From: Flavobacteriales bacterium
Lineage (GTDB): Bacteria > Bacteroidota > Bacteroidia > Flavobacteriales_F > PHOS-HE28
DNA: 64,000 nt
Assembly (NCBI GenBank): GCA_016710965.1
Contig: JADJTW010000031.1
Coordinates: 310,001 to 374,000, forward strand
Direction: 5' to 3'
Shown here: positions 1-9,195 of the stretch, piece after piece
Layout of the letters: each line of letters starts with the position of its first letter
How positions within the stretch are numbered: position 1 is the stretch's first letter
Position numbers and translations under genes: made by a program
The notes under the pieces: generated by a model
Database searches by the model: none
What the model was told of the DNA's origin: nothing
Seen by the model: the letters and a program-made list of their open reading frames with translations, nothing else

Positions 1-2
1 AG

Positions 3-257
3 CAGGACAAGACGGGGCTGCTCGAGGGCTACAACCCCGGCGATGAAGTGAGCGTGACCGCGTACGTGGACGGGCGGGAATGGACCAAGGATGGCGTGAC
101 GAAGTACTTCCTCAGCCTCAGCGGCAACCGCATCGAGCGTGCCGGTGCAGTTCCAAGCGCAGCTGGCAACGGTGGCGCCCGCCAGAGCGCACCTCCGCCA
201 GCCGTTGCTGATATGCCGCCAGTGGGTGGCAGCGACGAGGACGATCTGCCGTTCTAA
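3..257 (+). CDS. DUF3127-domain protein, C-terminal part (5' end outside window)
   Basis: The reading frame is open from the first bases of the window, so the N-terminus lies outside it. The visible 84 residues start QDKTGLLEGYNPGDEV, continue through GREW and YFLSLSGNRIE, then a low-complexity linker rich in Ala, Gly and Pro, and end SDEDDLPF. The core matches the small OB-fold-like DUF3127 proteins common in Bacteroidota. The acidic tail ending in Asp-Asp-Leu-Pro-Phe is the kind of tip that single-stranded DNA-binding proteins use to recruit partners, so a nucleic-acid role is an inference. An internal GTG at 48 is not the start because the conserved domain extends upstream of it. Confidence 0.75.
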   Translation, partial: QDKTGLLEGYNPGDEVSVTAYVDGREWTKDGVTKYFLSLSGNRIERAGAVPSAAGNGGARQSAPPPAVADMPPVGGSDEDDLPF

Positions 258-317
258 GAGTTTCGCAAGCAATGATCAGCACTGGCGAAGCCAATGGCTT
301 CGCAGGCTCCTTCGCGG

Positions 318-1451
318 TCATAGGTTGCGGCCCTTCCACTTGGGGCGGACGATCAGCGAGCCAAGCGCGATCAGCGGAGCATAGCACGAGAAGACGATCA
401 GGCTGAGCACCGTAGCCGGGATGTTCGTGGGTCGACCCGCCTGGCGACGTACATCGCCCACCATGGCGATGATGGGTACGAACCAGCACGACCACGCCAT
501 GATCAGGAGAGCGGTGCTGTAGAGAAGATGGTCACCGATGCCGGCGGCGAGGTCATGCCGCAGCGAATGCCAGAGCAGGACCCACGGGAACAACAGGGCT
601 GCAAGGCCGGGAGCTGCAGTAGTGAAACCCGCGCCGCCCATCTTTCCCGCCCAGCGCAAGCGCTGCGCAACAAAGGCGCCGGCCGAATGCACTGCACTGG
701 CTGTGACAAGCGCCTCCCTATCGAACAGGCATGTGATCCGCTTGCCCGCCCTTTGCATGCGTTGCAGGAGGAACAGATCATCGCCACTGGCGAAGCGATC
801 GCCCTCGTATCCACCCACAGCCAGGAAAGCTTCGCGTCTGAAGGCCAAGTTGGCACCATACGCCAGCGAAGGCCTCCCACGAGTTGCGCTGCCCATCGCC
901 ATGCCCAACAAAGCAGCCTGCTCTTCTTCTTGCAAGCGACCGAGCGCCCCATGACCATCCGTATACACCGGCAGAATGACCAGGTCGCTCTGCACGCTTC
1001 GCCAATGCGCGGCTATGCTGATGATACGATCCAGGCCGCACCGCACGTCGGCATCCGTCAGCACGACCAGTTCGCCCTTCGCTGCGACAACGCCCGTGGT
1101 GATCGCGCTCTTCTTGCCCGTCCCATCGCTCTTCAGCAGGCGCAGTTGTGGCCAGCTACGCATCATTCCCTCCACGATCCCGGCTGTGGTGTCGGTGCTG
1201 CCGTCGTCCACCACGATCACTTCCATTCGCTCCTGCGGATATCGTTGCCCATAGAGGTCCTGGAGCAGCACCGCGATGTTGCCGGCTTCATCACGCGCGG
1301 GTACGATCACGCTCACAAGGGGCTGATCGCCCAGTTCCCCCTTCGTCGCTTGATCCTCTTTCCGGATCGCTTCGCGCCAAGCGCCGATCACCTGCGCGAA
1401 GACCAACGCGCAGGCGAAGAGGACGAGTGATGTGATCAGGAGCCCGTTCAT
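318..1451 (-). CDS. Family 2 glycosyltransferase, membrane-bound
   Basis: A 377-residue processive-type GT2 enzyme. It has one N-terminal membrane segment (about residues 4-22), then a GT-A domain with SVIVPARDEAGN, VVDDGSTD, a TDAD metal-binding motif, ASGDD and the acceptor/processivity motif QRLRW. Two or three hydrophobic segments close the protein. These residues indicate transfer of a sugar from a nucleotide donor to a lipid or growing glycan at the inner face of the membrane; the substrate cannot be read from sequence. Its ATG overlaps the stop of the upstream flippase-like gene by four bases (ATGA), so the two are probably translationally coupled and share a pathway. Confidence 0.9.
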   Translation of the reverse strand: MNGLLITSLVLFACALVFAQVIGAWREAIRKEDQATKGELGDQPLVSVIVPARDEAGNIAVLLQDLYGQRYPQERMEVIVVDDGSTDTTAGIVEGMMRSWPQLRLLKSDGTGKKSAITTGVVAAKGELVVLTDADVRCGLDRIISIAAHWRSVQSDLVILPVYTDGHGALGRLQEEEQAALLGMAMGSATRGRPSLAYGANLAFRREAFLAVGGYEGDRFASGDDLFLLQRMQRAGKRITCLFDREALVTASAVHSAGAFVAQRLRWAGKMGGAGFTTAAPGLAALLFPWVLLWHSLRHDLAAGIGDHLLYSTALLIMAWSCWFVPIIAMVGDVRRQAGRPTNIPATVLSLIVFSCYAPLIALGSLIVRPKWKGRNL

Positions 1452-2410
1452 TCACCTGCCGAACGAATGCGCGCCAGCAGCAGGATGAAGCTGCCAACGA
1501 GGGCGGGCACCCCGATGTTGATGAGCCAGAGCAAGGTGCTGGCGAGGAAGACCCCTTGGTCCTGGGATACCTGCGGGGAAATGAGCGCAACGGCGACGGA
1601 TCCGCGCACGCCCAGCTCGGTGAGCATCACCGTAGGGATCAGCGTGGAAATGAGGAAAGCCACTGGAACGGCGAGCAGCGCTTCGCCCGGCGCAATCCCG
1701 GCCACTGCGGCCAGCACGATGAGGAATTGCACCGTGAACACCACGTAGCGCGCAAGGCTGAGCATGAGCACGGCGAAGAGCTCCTTCAAGCTGAACCCTT
1801 CGAGCACCGCCGCATGGCGTTCCCAACGACGTACCACCGGCAGGCGTGCGATCAGGGTGCGCAACAGATCGGGGTTGAAATAAAGCACCAGGCTGCCGCC
1901 AGCGACCACGGAACACAGCACCATGCCGGCGATCGACGTCCACGGGCTTCCATCCAATGGCCACGTACCGGCCCGCATGAGGCTGAAGGCGATGGTGCCG
2001 GTGACCACGGTGACCACGAACTGCGCGATGCTTCCAACTGCGGTTGCGAAGCTGCCGGGTATGCGGTGCGCTGGCGCGAGGAAGAGCACACGGCCCACGA
2101 ATTCACCCACGCGGTTGGGGGTGATCAGCCCGATGCTCGTACCCGCATAAACCGCTGCCACCGCGCGGCGCAGGCTCAGCGCTTCGAGCCCTTGGACCAG
2201 CTTGCGCCACTTCACCGCTTCGATGCCCCAATTCAGCAGCATAAGAACGAATGTGGAAGCCATCGCCGACCACAGCAAGCTCCGATCCCTTGCAGCAAGC
2301 AGTTCGGTGAACGCCGCAGGATCGGAGTGACGAGCGAGCCGCACGTAGAGGAAGCCGCACGCCAGGATGAACACGCCCCAACGGATGAACAGGATGGTGC
2401 GGCGGCTCAC
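1448..2410 (-). CDS. Lysylphosphatidylglycerol synthase transmembrane/flippase-like protein
   Basis: A 320-residue polytopic membrane protein with 7-8 hydrophobic segments. The motif ITPNRVGEFVGR near residues 95-106 is typical of the LPG_synthase_TM (UPF0104, AglD/MprF-like) family. Members without the catalytic domain are usually next to glycosyltransferases and are thought to act in lipid-linked sugar translocation or processing. Here it heads a two-gene operon with a GT2 enzyme. The start is GTG at 2410; a well-formed Bacteroidota promoter lies about 33 bases upstream. Confidence 0.85.
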   Translation of the reverse strand: MSRRTILFIRWGVFILACGFLYVRLARHSDPAAFTELLAARDRSLLWSAMASTFVLMLLNWGIEAVKWRKLVQGLEALSLRRAVAAVYAGTSIGLITPNRVGEFVGRVLFLAPAHRIPGSFATAVGSIAQFVVTVVTGTIAFSLMRAGTWPLDGSPWTSIAGMVLCSVVAGGSLVLYFNPDLLRTLIARLPVVRRWERHAAVLEGFSLKELFAVLMLSLARYVVFTVQFLIVLAAVAGIAPGEALLAVPVAFLISTLIPTVMLTELGVRGSVAVALISPQVSQDQGVFLASTLLWLINIGVPALVGSFILLLARIRSAGE

Positions 2411-2442
2411 GGTACCTTCGGCGGCGTTGGTTTCAAGACGAT

Positions 2443-2473
2443 CAAAAGTAGACCGGTGGCCACAGAGCGCAAC
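2443..2473 (-). promoter_or_regulatory. Promoter for the flippase/GT2 operon
   Basis: Read on the minus strand, GTTG (2473-2470) is followed by a 19-base spacer and TACTTTTG (2450-2443), which fits the Bacteroidota housekeeping consensus TTTG-N19-TAnnTTTG with one mismatch. Transcription would start near 2436 and leave a leader of about 25 bases before the GTG at 2410. The element overlaps the first codons of the divergent ruvC gene. Confidence 0.65.
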
Positions 2474-3058
2474 TTGTCCCGTAGAGGCGGGATCATCCTA
2501 GGCATCGATCCCGGCACGACCGTGATGGGCTACGGCCTGCTGGTCGTGGAAGCTGCCGGAGTCCGTCTTCTGGAAGCTGGCGCCATCCGTTTCCCGGTGA
2601 AGGGCGACCACGCGTTGAAGTTGCACGCCATATTCCGGGAAACGGCGCGCATCATCGCCCAGCACAGACCGGATGAACTGGCCATCGAAGCACAGTTCTT
2701 CGGCAAGAACGTGCAGAGCATGCTGAAGCTGGGACGGGCGCAAGGCGTTGCGATCGCCGCAGCGTTGCAACGCGACATACCCGTGGTGGAATACGCGCCG
2801 AAGCGTGTCAAGCAGAGCATCACCGGGAATGGCAACGCCAGCAAGGAGCAGGTTGCTGCCATGCTGTTGAACATCCTTTGCATCGCCGAGCTGCCCGCAA
2901 GCACTGACGCCACCGATGCCGTGGCCGTGGCCGTGTGCCACCACTTCGCCAATACCGGCCGAAGCGTGCGCTCGATGGCCGCCGGAGGAGGTGGAAAAGC
3001 CCGGGGCTCATCGGATTGGGGCGCCTTCGTGCGCAACAACCCGGAGCGGGTGAAATAG
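2456..3058 (+). CDS. ruvC: Crossover junction endodeoxyribonuclease RuvC
   Basis: Holliday-junction resolvase that nicks symmetric strands during recombination, normally with RuvAB. The catalytic acidic residues are visible: Asp in LGIDPGTT, Glu in AIEAQFFGKN and the Asp pair in STDATDA; the PKRVKQSITGNGNASKEQV segment is also typical. The chosen GTG at 2456 gives 200 residues; a TTG at 2474 (LSRRGGIILGIDPG) is an alternative. The same frame is open far upstream but contains no RuvC-like sequence there. The C-terminal 25 residues are Gly/Ser-rich and extend past the usual RuvC end. It converges on the HIT gene with a 4-base gap. Confidence 0.93.
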   Translation: MATERNLSRRGGIILGIDPGTTVMGYGLLVVEAAGVRLLEAGAIRFPVKGDHALKLHAIFRETARIIAQHRPDELAIEAQFFGKNVQSMLKLGRAQGVAIAAALQRDIPVVEYAPKRVKQSITGNGNASKEQVAAMLLNILCIAELPASTDATDAVAVAVCHHFANTGRSVRSMAAGGGGKARGSSDWGAFVRNNPERVK

Positions 3059-3062
3059 GAAC

Positions 3063-3452
3063 CTAGGCCATCCGGATCCGTTCGGCGATCGCCGCGAATT
3101 CCTCCGGTGCGTACATCAGCTTGGGGCCTGCGAAATCCATGTCGCTCATGCGATCGATCGGGATCAGGTGCATGTGCGCATGCGGCACTTCCAGGCCGAT
3201 GACGCTCACGCCTACGCGATCGCAAGGAACCGCCTTCGCGATCCTCCGCGCCACGCCTTGTGCGAACGGCAGCATGCCGGACAGTACCTCCTGTGGAAGG
3301 TCGAAGAACCTATCGATCTCCAGTTTCGGCACAACAAGGGTGTGCCCTTCCTTAAGGGGATTGATGTCGAGAAAGGCAAGGAAGCGCTCGTCCTCGGCCA
3401 CCTTGTAGCAGGGGATCTCGCCGTTGATGATGCGTGTGAAGATGCTGGGCAT
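3063..3452 (-). CDS. HIT family protein (histidine-triad nucleotide hydrolase)
   Basis: A 129-residue histidine-triad protein of the Hint/HIT type. The triad HAHMHLIP is near residue 97, preceded by FLDINPLKEGHTLVVPK, a standard N-terminal feature. Such enzymes hydrolyse AMP-linked substrates in the cytoplasm. The ATG at 3452 is preferred over the TTG at 3458 because the upstream greA stop codon is at 3457-3455, placing the two genes end to end. Likely co-transcribed with greA. Confidence 0.92.
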   Translation of the reverse strand: MPSIFTRIINGEIPCYKVAEDERFLAFLDINPLKEGHTLVVPKLEIDRFFDLPQEVLSGMLPFAQGVARRIAKAVPCDRVGVSVIGLEVPHAHMHLIPIDRMSDMDFAGPKLMYAPEEFAAIAERIRMA

Positions 3453-3454
3453 CG

Positions 3455-3928
3455 TCAACGCGTGATCTCGATGATCTCGAACCGGGTGCTGCCCGCCGGT
3501 GTGACCACTTCGGCCACCTCGCCCACGGCCTTGCCCAACAGGCCCTTGCCAATGGGCGATCCCACGCTGATCTTGCCGGTCTTGATGTCCGATTCGCTCT
3601 CGGCAACAAGGGTGAAGCTCCTTTCCGCCCCGGTGCCGATCTGCTTCACCTTCACGGTGGTATGGATGAAGGCCTTGCTCGTATCCATTTGCGAGGCATC
3701 GATCACGCGGGCATTGGCCACCACTTCCTCCAACTTCGCTATGCGCGCCTCCAGCAGTCCCTGCTCCTCCTTGGCTGCGTGGTACTCTGCGTTCTCGCTC
3801 AGATCGCCTTTGTCGCGGGCGTCGGCGATCTGCTGGCTGAGGTGGGGGCGCTCCACGCTGCGCATTTGGTGCAGCTCGTCCATCAGCTTCTTCAACCCTT
3901 CTTCGGTGTAGTAGGCCGGTGTGCTCAT
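3455..3928 (-). CDS. greA: Transcription elongation factor GreA
   Basis: A 157-residue Gre factor that enters the RNA polymerase secondary channel and stimulates transcript cleavage in backtracked complexes. The N-terminal coiled coil carries the tip motif DARDKGDLSENAEYHAAKE with its conserved acidic residues (Asp/Glu around GDLSENAEY), and the C-terminal globular domain contains SVGSPIGKGLLGKAVGE. ATG at 3928 gives the usual family length; the frame is open further upstream to 4078 but crosses a terminator hairpin and has no Gre-like sequence. Confidence 0.95.
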   Translation of the reverse strand: MSTPAYYTEEGLKKLMDELHQMRSVERPHLSQQIADARDKGDLSENAEYHAAKEEQGLLEARIAKLEEVVANARVIDASQMDTSKAFIHTTVKVKQIGTGAERSFTLVAESESDIKTGKISVGSPIGKGLLGKAVGEVAEVVTPAGSTRFEIIEITR

Positions 3929-3955
3929 GGCAACGGACTTGATGATGATAGAATG

Positions 3956-3981
3956 GAAGAGGACCCCTAAAGGTCCTCTTC
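3956..3981 (-). terminator. Terminator hairpin after the PorV-like gene
   Basis: A perfect 10-base stem, GAAGAGGACC (3956-3965) with GGTCCTCTTC (3972-3981), encloses a 6-base loop. It lies 20 bases beyond the stop of the PorV/PorQ-family gene and 28 bases before greA on the same strand, so it probably ends the three-gene TonB/PorV operon. There is no long T-run. Confidence 0.65.
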
Positions 3982-4001
3982 CCGAAGGTAGTGCTCTGCG
4001 A

Positions 4002-5054
4002 TCAGAAGCTGAGGCGCAGGCCAATGCTGTGGAAGCCGCCGAACGGGTTGGTCGTCCGGTAGCCGTAGTCGATGGCAACGGCGGATTTCTTCTCCTGACC
4101 GAAAGGGAAGTCGAAGCTTACACCGGCCGAAGGGCCCGTGAACCAGCTTGCGCGCTCCTCTGCACTGGTGATGTCCTTCTCGTAGAGATAGCCTGCCCGC
4201 AGGTGGACCATCTTTCGGAAAGCATACTCCACGCCGACGAGGCCCTGGTCCTTGGTGAAGGAGTTGGAGATGAAGGTGCCTGCGAAGGTGACGCGGTGCA
4301 TTTCGTTCACGTTCCAATCGTAGGCCGCACCGATGTTCAGCAACGAGGGGATCTCGAATTTGCCCGAGCGCTGCTGCAAGGTGAGCTGGTCGCTCCCGTT
4401 CACAAGCAGGCCCTGGACCGCAAGCCCGTCGCCGCTGAACTGCATGGCGGGTCCGACGTTCTTGAGCGCGATGCCGAAGTGCATGTTGTCCTGCGGACCG
4501 GTAACGTAGTGTATGCCGGCATCGAAGCACACGCCCTGCGTGCGCACGTTGGAAGTCGCCTCTGAAACCACACGGATGAGGATGCCACCGAAGATGCTGT
4601 TGGAAAAGCTCTTCGAGTAGGCCAGACCGATGTTGGCCATGGTGGGCTTGTAGCCGCCCCGGCCGCCTTCGGGATTGTCGTAGGTGGTCACCTCCAGTTC
4701 GCCGAAGGAGAAGGTCGTGGCCGTAACGCCCAGCACGCCAGAGGACCCCAGCTTCTGGCCGAAGCCGATGCTGTTGACGTTCATGCCCGTATCGGCCACG
4801 CGCGTGCTGGAGAAGACCAGCTCGGTCTTGTTCACCTGCGACAGGCCCGCGATGTTGCCATACATGGCTTCCACCCCACGCACGCTGGCGCTGTTGGCCA
4901 GGCCCCAACCGCTGGAGCGAGCCCACGGATTCAGCAGCAATTGGGTGGCACCCGCGCTGCCTGCCCGGTCGGGGTTGCCCGCATAGGCAGTGCCTCCGCA
5001 GAACATGGCCAGTGCCGCCAGGAGCACTGCCGTTCGGTTCATCGTTCTCTTCAT
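4002..5054 (-). CDS. PorV/PorQ family outer-membrane protein
   Basis: A 350-residue protein with a signal peptide (residues 1-25, ending GGTAYA) and a predicted 14-strand FadL-like beta barrel: alternating hydrophobic strands, N-terminal RAGSAGATQLLLNPWARSSGWG and a final strand GGFHSIGLRLSF ending in Phe. These features match the PorV/PorQ family. In Porphyromonas and Flavobacterium, PorV shuttles T9SS cargo from the translocon to the surface attachment complex. This copy is the last gene of an operon with a large cargo-like protein 25 bases upstream and a TonB-dependent receptor, which suggests a dedicated PorV-like partner; that role is inferred, not shown. Confidence 0.85.
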   Translation of the reverse strand: MKRTMNRTAVLLAALAMFCGGTAYAGNPDRAGSAGATQLLLNPWARSSGWGLANSASVRGVEAMYGNIAGLSQVNKTELVFSSTRVADTGMNVNSIGFGQKLGSSGVLGVTATTFSFGELEVTTYDNPEGGRGGYKPTMANIGLAYSKSFSNSIFGGILIRVVSEATSNVRTQGVCFDAGIHYVTGPQDNMHFGIALKNVGPAMQFSGDGLAVQGLLVNGSDQLTLQQRSGKFEIPSLLNIGAAYDWNVNEMHRVTFAGTFISNSFTKDQGLVGVEYAFRKMVHLRAGYLYEKDITSAEERASWFTGPSAGVSFDFPFGQEKKSAVAIDYGYRTTNPFGGFHSIGLRLSF

Positions 5055-5079
5055 GGTCCTTCGGTTCGTCAGGTACGGC

Positions 5080-8000
5080 TTAGAAGTTCTGCAGGTCGAG
5101 CGGGCGCAGCACGCCGAACCACTTGATCACTTTCTCGCCCACGCCAGGCACCTCCACATGGCAGATGTACACGCCGCCAGCGATGGGGATGTTATTGGAG
5201 TTCTTCAGGTCCCAATCCACGTAGGTGAGCGAGTTGTCCTTGCGGAACTTGCGCACCAGCGTGCCATTCACCGTGTAGATGGAGATCGTGCATGTCTGTG
5301 GCAGGTTGATGAACTTCACGCGGTTGTCCAGGCGTGATGTCTCGTAGCCGCTGAAGGCGTAGTAGGGATTCGGGGTGATGTTGATCTCCTCCAGGAAATC
5401 CTCTGCCACCGTGGCCACTTGCGTCTGGGTAGCGAAGCCCTGCGTGCCGAACTTGTAGAGCGGCAAGCCGTTGTTGCGGCTCACATCGATGGCCGGATCC
5501 GTTGGTCCGCCGTTGTAGTTCACGTACGCCTTGTACGGCTTCTCAACGTTCAAGCGGATGCGCACTTCGGTGCTCAGGAACTCCTTGCCCGGTGCGACCA
5601 AGGCACTACCGACCCAAGCCAAACCACGGAAGACCTTCAACCGACCCTGACCAGGTGTGGGCAACGTGGTGTAGATGTAGCGTGCCTCATCGTAGTTCGG
5701 AACGCGATCCGCGTTGCCGCACGCGCGATCGTTCTTCCATACGTAGATCCAGTGCCCGCCACCGAAGTATGGCGTGGGGATCTCTCCTTGCGGGGCTGGC
5801 AGGAATGCCTGGCTGTTCGGGTTCCAGATCATGTCGCGGCCGATCTCACCGCCCCAGAAGCTGTTCTCGCCATAGCCCATATTGAGGCGTTCGCCGGTCT
5901 CCAGATCGATGGCATAACCCGGGAACCAGCCCATGCCAGTGGGTTGCAGGTTGCCGAGCGTGGCCTCGTTCTCGTTGCAGCCTGGCGTTCCGCTCTTGCG
6001 GCCGTTCTTGTCGATGCTTGGCGAAGCGCGCAACGCCAGCCTGGCCACGTTGCCGACGGAGAGTGTGGTGTTGGACTCCTGCTCAAGTACCGGAGCGCGT
6101 GTCCACTTGCTCTTGTCGCTGGTGATCACCACCTGCACGCTCGGCAGTTCGTTGATCTTCGAGAGGGCCATGCTCTGGTTCACATCGGTGGCGGAACCAG
6201 GTTGGAAATTGGCTTCCCCTACCAGAGGCCAGGGCGCCCAGGTGCCGTTGAGGATATTCTCGTAGGTCTCCAGGTCGTCCTTGCCCAAGCGATCGCTGTA
6301 CACGGCTACCTCCGGCGCGGTGACCTCCTGTACAAAGGTGCCGCTACGGATCCAGTTGTCGGCCACCTCCCCATCGTTGTCCGGAATGCCGGTGAGCCAT
6401 GCCTTGGAAGGATCGGCAAATTCGATCTTGCCGGTCCCTATAGGGGTGGTGTAATCCCCGTTATAGTAGCTCTGGCCGATGGTGACGGAGATACCGTACT
6501 GCGGGAAGAGCTGCTCGTAGCCGATGTCGATGGCGCGGTCGCTGTCGATGGTGTCACCGGTGGTGGTGTTCACCAGGTACCAGAACGCATCGTTCAGGTT
6601 GCCAGCGGTGGCGGTGTCGGCGAACCATACTTCGAAGCTCGCATCCGGCACGCGCAATGGGTCCACCACTTTAACCTCGATGGGGCCTTTGCCCAGCTCA
6701 TAAGTGAGCTGGTCCACACGCGAAGTGCTCGCTGCTACGATTGCGTTCTCAGTGGCCTTGGTAAGCTGAAGCTCCAGCTGTCCGTTGCCCTGTCCCTCCA
6801 ACCGTGTCACCTGCAGGCGATCGCCGTAGCTGGAGTTCTGTACCGTGCCGCCGGCTTGGGGTTGCGGCTTGTGGGGGATGCCCACATAGCTGCGGATGCC
6901 ACCGAACGCCGCCTTACGACCAGCAACGTAGGGGAATGGCTGGCCCGTACCGCTTTGCAGGTTGTAGTCCTCGTAGTTGTTGTATCCGTATGCAATGCAC
7001 AGGTAATAATAGGTCTTGAAGTTCACCAGCTTGTTATCGCCCTGGGCGAAGAAGTCCTTGGTGATTCGCAGGCTATGAACGACGCCGGTATCCGGACCAT
7101 TCACCATGGCCACTGGCACCGTCTGCTGGATGCCATCGTCGTAGAAGTAGTTCACGATCTGGCCTACGCCGTTCTGCACATCGCCTTGGTAAACGAGGCG
7201 TGCGAGCTCATCATTGCCGATGTCGGCCACGCTCGCATCGGCACTTCTCATCTGGTACAGTTTGTACCCCTCGAACTTATACTCACGATCGTACGGAGGC
7301 CCGCCTGCACCATTGTCCAGCGGGATGATGGGGTCCACCTCATGGTACTGCTCGTTCTCGTTGTTGCTGCCTGTGGGGTTGCTGATATAGATGATCAGCT
7401 CCTGGTCCAGTTCGCGGATGCTCAAATCCGGCGCATCGGGACCATCGAGGATCTTGAAGCAGTTGTCGAAGAGCGCTTGCGCCTTGTCGTCGGCAACACG
7501 AAGCGGTCCAAGGCTGGAAGCTGCGTTGCCCGTTTGACTACGAGCCCATACCACGCCCACGGTGATGTTGTTGAAGGCACCGGCTTCGAGCGTGAAGGGA
7601 CCCGCGCTCTGCACGAAGCGGCGGTCCGGCGTGGCCGGGGTCTGCACGGTTTCGCTCCAAGGGGGCTGCGGCACGCAATCGGTACCCCAGCCCACGGGAT
7701 CGCTATCGCCGGGGAACATGTAGTACGCGCGAATGGCGTTCGGGTCCTCGCTGTATCCAGTGCCACCATAGCTCTGGGGGATGTTGTTCTTCCATATGCT
7801 GCGCAGGTAGTTGTAGAACTGCGGTGCGCTGCCCGGATCGGTGATGTTGCCGTTGGGGCTGCTGCGGTTGAAGTAGATGAAGGCGCGCATGCCGAAACGC
7901 TCGTTGTCCGCGACGCCATCGCCATAGCCGATACCGATGCCCTTGTACGGGATCCCATGCAGCAACCTTGCTTGCTCGCAATCATAGGTCTCCAAGTAAG

Positions 8001-9195
8001 ACTGCGGACCGGGGTTGTCCACCCCATCAGCATCCTGGAAGGGTCCCTCGAAGAAATCCACGCCCACAGCAGGCGGAGGCGGAGCTGGACCACCATATCC
8101 CACAGCCCCCAAGCAGCCGTTGTCCACGTCCTGCCAGTTGTACACATAGCCCAAACCGCGGCGCACATCGCATCCGGCGAAATCGTCGTTACTGCAACCC
8201 AGGTCAGGGTCAACGAAGTGGCCGAAGTAGGTGTTCGTAAGGGTTTGCGACGCCCAGTTGATGACCGTGTAGTTGTAAAAGGTCATATTGTTGATCTCGT
8301 TGTTGGCGCTGAAGGCGAAAGCCTGTGCGCGCACCTCGAGACCGATAGGCTGACCTTGTGTTTCCGTGTGGGCATCCCCCTTGTCGTTGAAGATCCAGAA
8401 GATGTTGTAGTCGCCGAAGAGCGGCACGGGATCCTCGCGCTGCTTGTTCTTGCAATCCTCCACGCTCAGGTCGAAGCCGTAATCGGGGTAATCGCCCGCA
8501 TCAGGGTTGTAGCTGCCGTCGGCATCGTAGTCGAAGAATGGCGCCAGGTACAGGTCCTGCCCGGCTTCGGGATCGCCGAGTGCCGGCCAGCTGCGGAAGG
8601 TCTCCGGAACGGAATAGCCATTCGGGAAGAGCGCGTCGATGCAGGCTTGGTCGCTGCCGCAATTCGCCCATGCCAGATGCGCTTCGGCTTGCGCGCGCGT
8701 GGTGATCCAGAATTCATCGTACTCGTTGCATACGTCAGCCTCGGTGCTCGCATCCTCGCGGTTGAGTGGGCCGGGCCAGAAATCGTTGCCATCGGTGCGG
8801 TAGAGCACCGCCGCGATCTTCAATTGTCCTGCGGAGGAGAGACCGCCCATCCAGAGCGCACCCGCAAAGATGGAGCAGGGGCCTGTGAAGTCCTCGGTCT
8901 TCGGCACCTCGTAGCCCGAAAGCCCTTGGGCGCGTCGCTGCCAGAAGTTGCCGCCGTTCTCGATCACCGCACGCACATTGTTGTATGCGATCTCGGTGAG
9001 TTGCGAGGCCGGCGAGCAGGCTGCGGCCTTGGGCGCATTGGCGGCATTCCCGCCGCCTTGCGTGGCCATGCCACCGCCCGCGGGCGGGTTCCATGCCATG
9101 GCGTGCAGGGCCATGGCGGCAAACAGGCTCAGAGCGAAGGTTCTGGTGGAATTCGCGCTAGTGAGGCCTTTCATGTTCTTCGGTCGTTTGTTCAT
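5080..9195 (-). CDS. Giant secreted protein with T9SS-like C-terminal domain
   Basis: A 1371-residue exported protein. An N-terminal basic and hydrophobic region (about residues 1-35, FALSLFAAMALHAMA) is a signal peptide. The mature part begins with a Cys-containing segment (ACSPASQLTEIAYNNVRAVIENGG) and includes acidic, aromatic-rich and Asp-rich stretches (FFDYDADGSYNPDAGDYPDYG) that may bind calcium. The last 110 residues, from ITPNPYYAFSGYE through CTISIYTVNGTLVRKF to GGVYICHVEVPG, form an Ig/FlgD-like sandwich resembling T9SS sorting domains. No enzymatic motif was found. Its ATG overlaps the TGA of the TonB receptor by one base, and a PorV-family gene follows. The likely place of action is the cell surface. 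Confidence 0.8.
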   Translation of the reverse strand: MNKRPKNMKGLTSANSTRTFALSLFAAMALHAMAWNPPAGGGMATQGGGNAANAPKAAACSPASQLTEIAYNNVRAVIENGGNFWQRRAQGLSGYEVPKTEDFTGPCSIFAGALWMGGLSSAGQLKIAAVLYRTDGNDFWPGPLNREDASTEADVCNEYDEFWITTRAQAEAHLAWANCGSDQACIDALFPNGYSVPETFRSWPALGDPEAGQDLYLAPFFDYDADGSYNPDAGDYPDYGFDLSVEDCKNKQREDPVPLFGDYNIFWIFNDKGDAHTETQGQPIGLEVRAQAFAFSANNEINNMTFYNYTVINWASQTLTNTYFGHFVDPDLGCSNDDFAGCDVRRGLGYVYNWQDVDNGCLGAVGYGGPAPPPPAVGVDFFEGPFQDADGVDNPGPQSYLETYDCEQARLLHGIPYKGIGIGYGDGVADNERFGMRAFIYFNRSSPNGNITDPGSAPQFYNYLRSIWKNNIPQSYGGTGYSEDPNAIRAYYMFPGDSDPVGWGTDCVPQPPWSETVQTPATPDRRFVQSAGPFTLEAGAFNNITVGVVWARSQTGNAASSLGPLRVADDKAQALFDNCFKILDGPDAPDLSIRELDQELIIYISNPTGSNNENEQYHEVDPIIPLDNGAGGPPYDREYKFEGYKLYQMRSADASVADIGNDELARLVYQGDVQNGVGQIVNYFYDDGIQQTVPVAMVNGPDTGVVHSLRITKDFFAQGDNKLVNFKTYYYLCIAYGYNNYEDYNLQSGTGQPFPYVAGRKAAFGGIRSYVGIPHKPQPQAGGTVQNSSYGDRLQVTRLEGQGNGQLELQLTKATENAIVAASTSRVDQLTYELGKGPIEVKVVDPLRVPDASFEVWFADTATAGNLNDAFWYLVNTTTGDTIDSDRAIDIGYEQLFPQYGISVTIGQSYYNGDYTTPIGTGKIEFADPSKAWLTGIPDNDGEVADNWIRSGTFVQEVTAPEVAVYSDRLGKDDLETYENILNGTWAPWPLVGEANFQPGSATDVNQSMALSKINELPSVQVVITSDKSKWTRAPVLEQESNTTLSVGNVARLALRASPSIDKNGRKSGTPGCNENEATLGNLQPTGMGWFPGYAIDLETGERLNMGYGENSFWGGEIGRDMIWNPNSQAFLPAPQGEIPTPYFGGGHWIYVWKNDRACGNADRVPNYDEARYIYTTLPTPGQGRLKVFRGLAWVGSALVAPGKEFLSTEVRIRLNVEKPYKAYVNYNGGPTDPAIDVSRNNGLPLYKFGTQGFATQTQVATVAEDFLEEINITPNPYYAFSGYETSRLDNRVKFINLPQTCTISIYTVNGTLVRKFRKDNSLTYVDWDLKNSNNIPIAGGVYICHVEVPGVGEKVIKWFGVLRPLDLQNF

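Noticed and set aside
528..1430. Long plus-strand open frame of 300 codons opposite the glycosyltransferase gene
   Set aside because: It mirrors the GT2 gene, has no recognisable domain, and its amino-acid pattern (many His, Arg, Gln) is that of antisense of a GC-rich coding strand.
1556..2455. N-terminal extension of RuvC in the same frame
   Set aside because: The extra 300 codons are antisense to the flippase-like gene and unlike any RuvC; homologues begin just before the GIDPGT motif.
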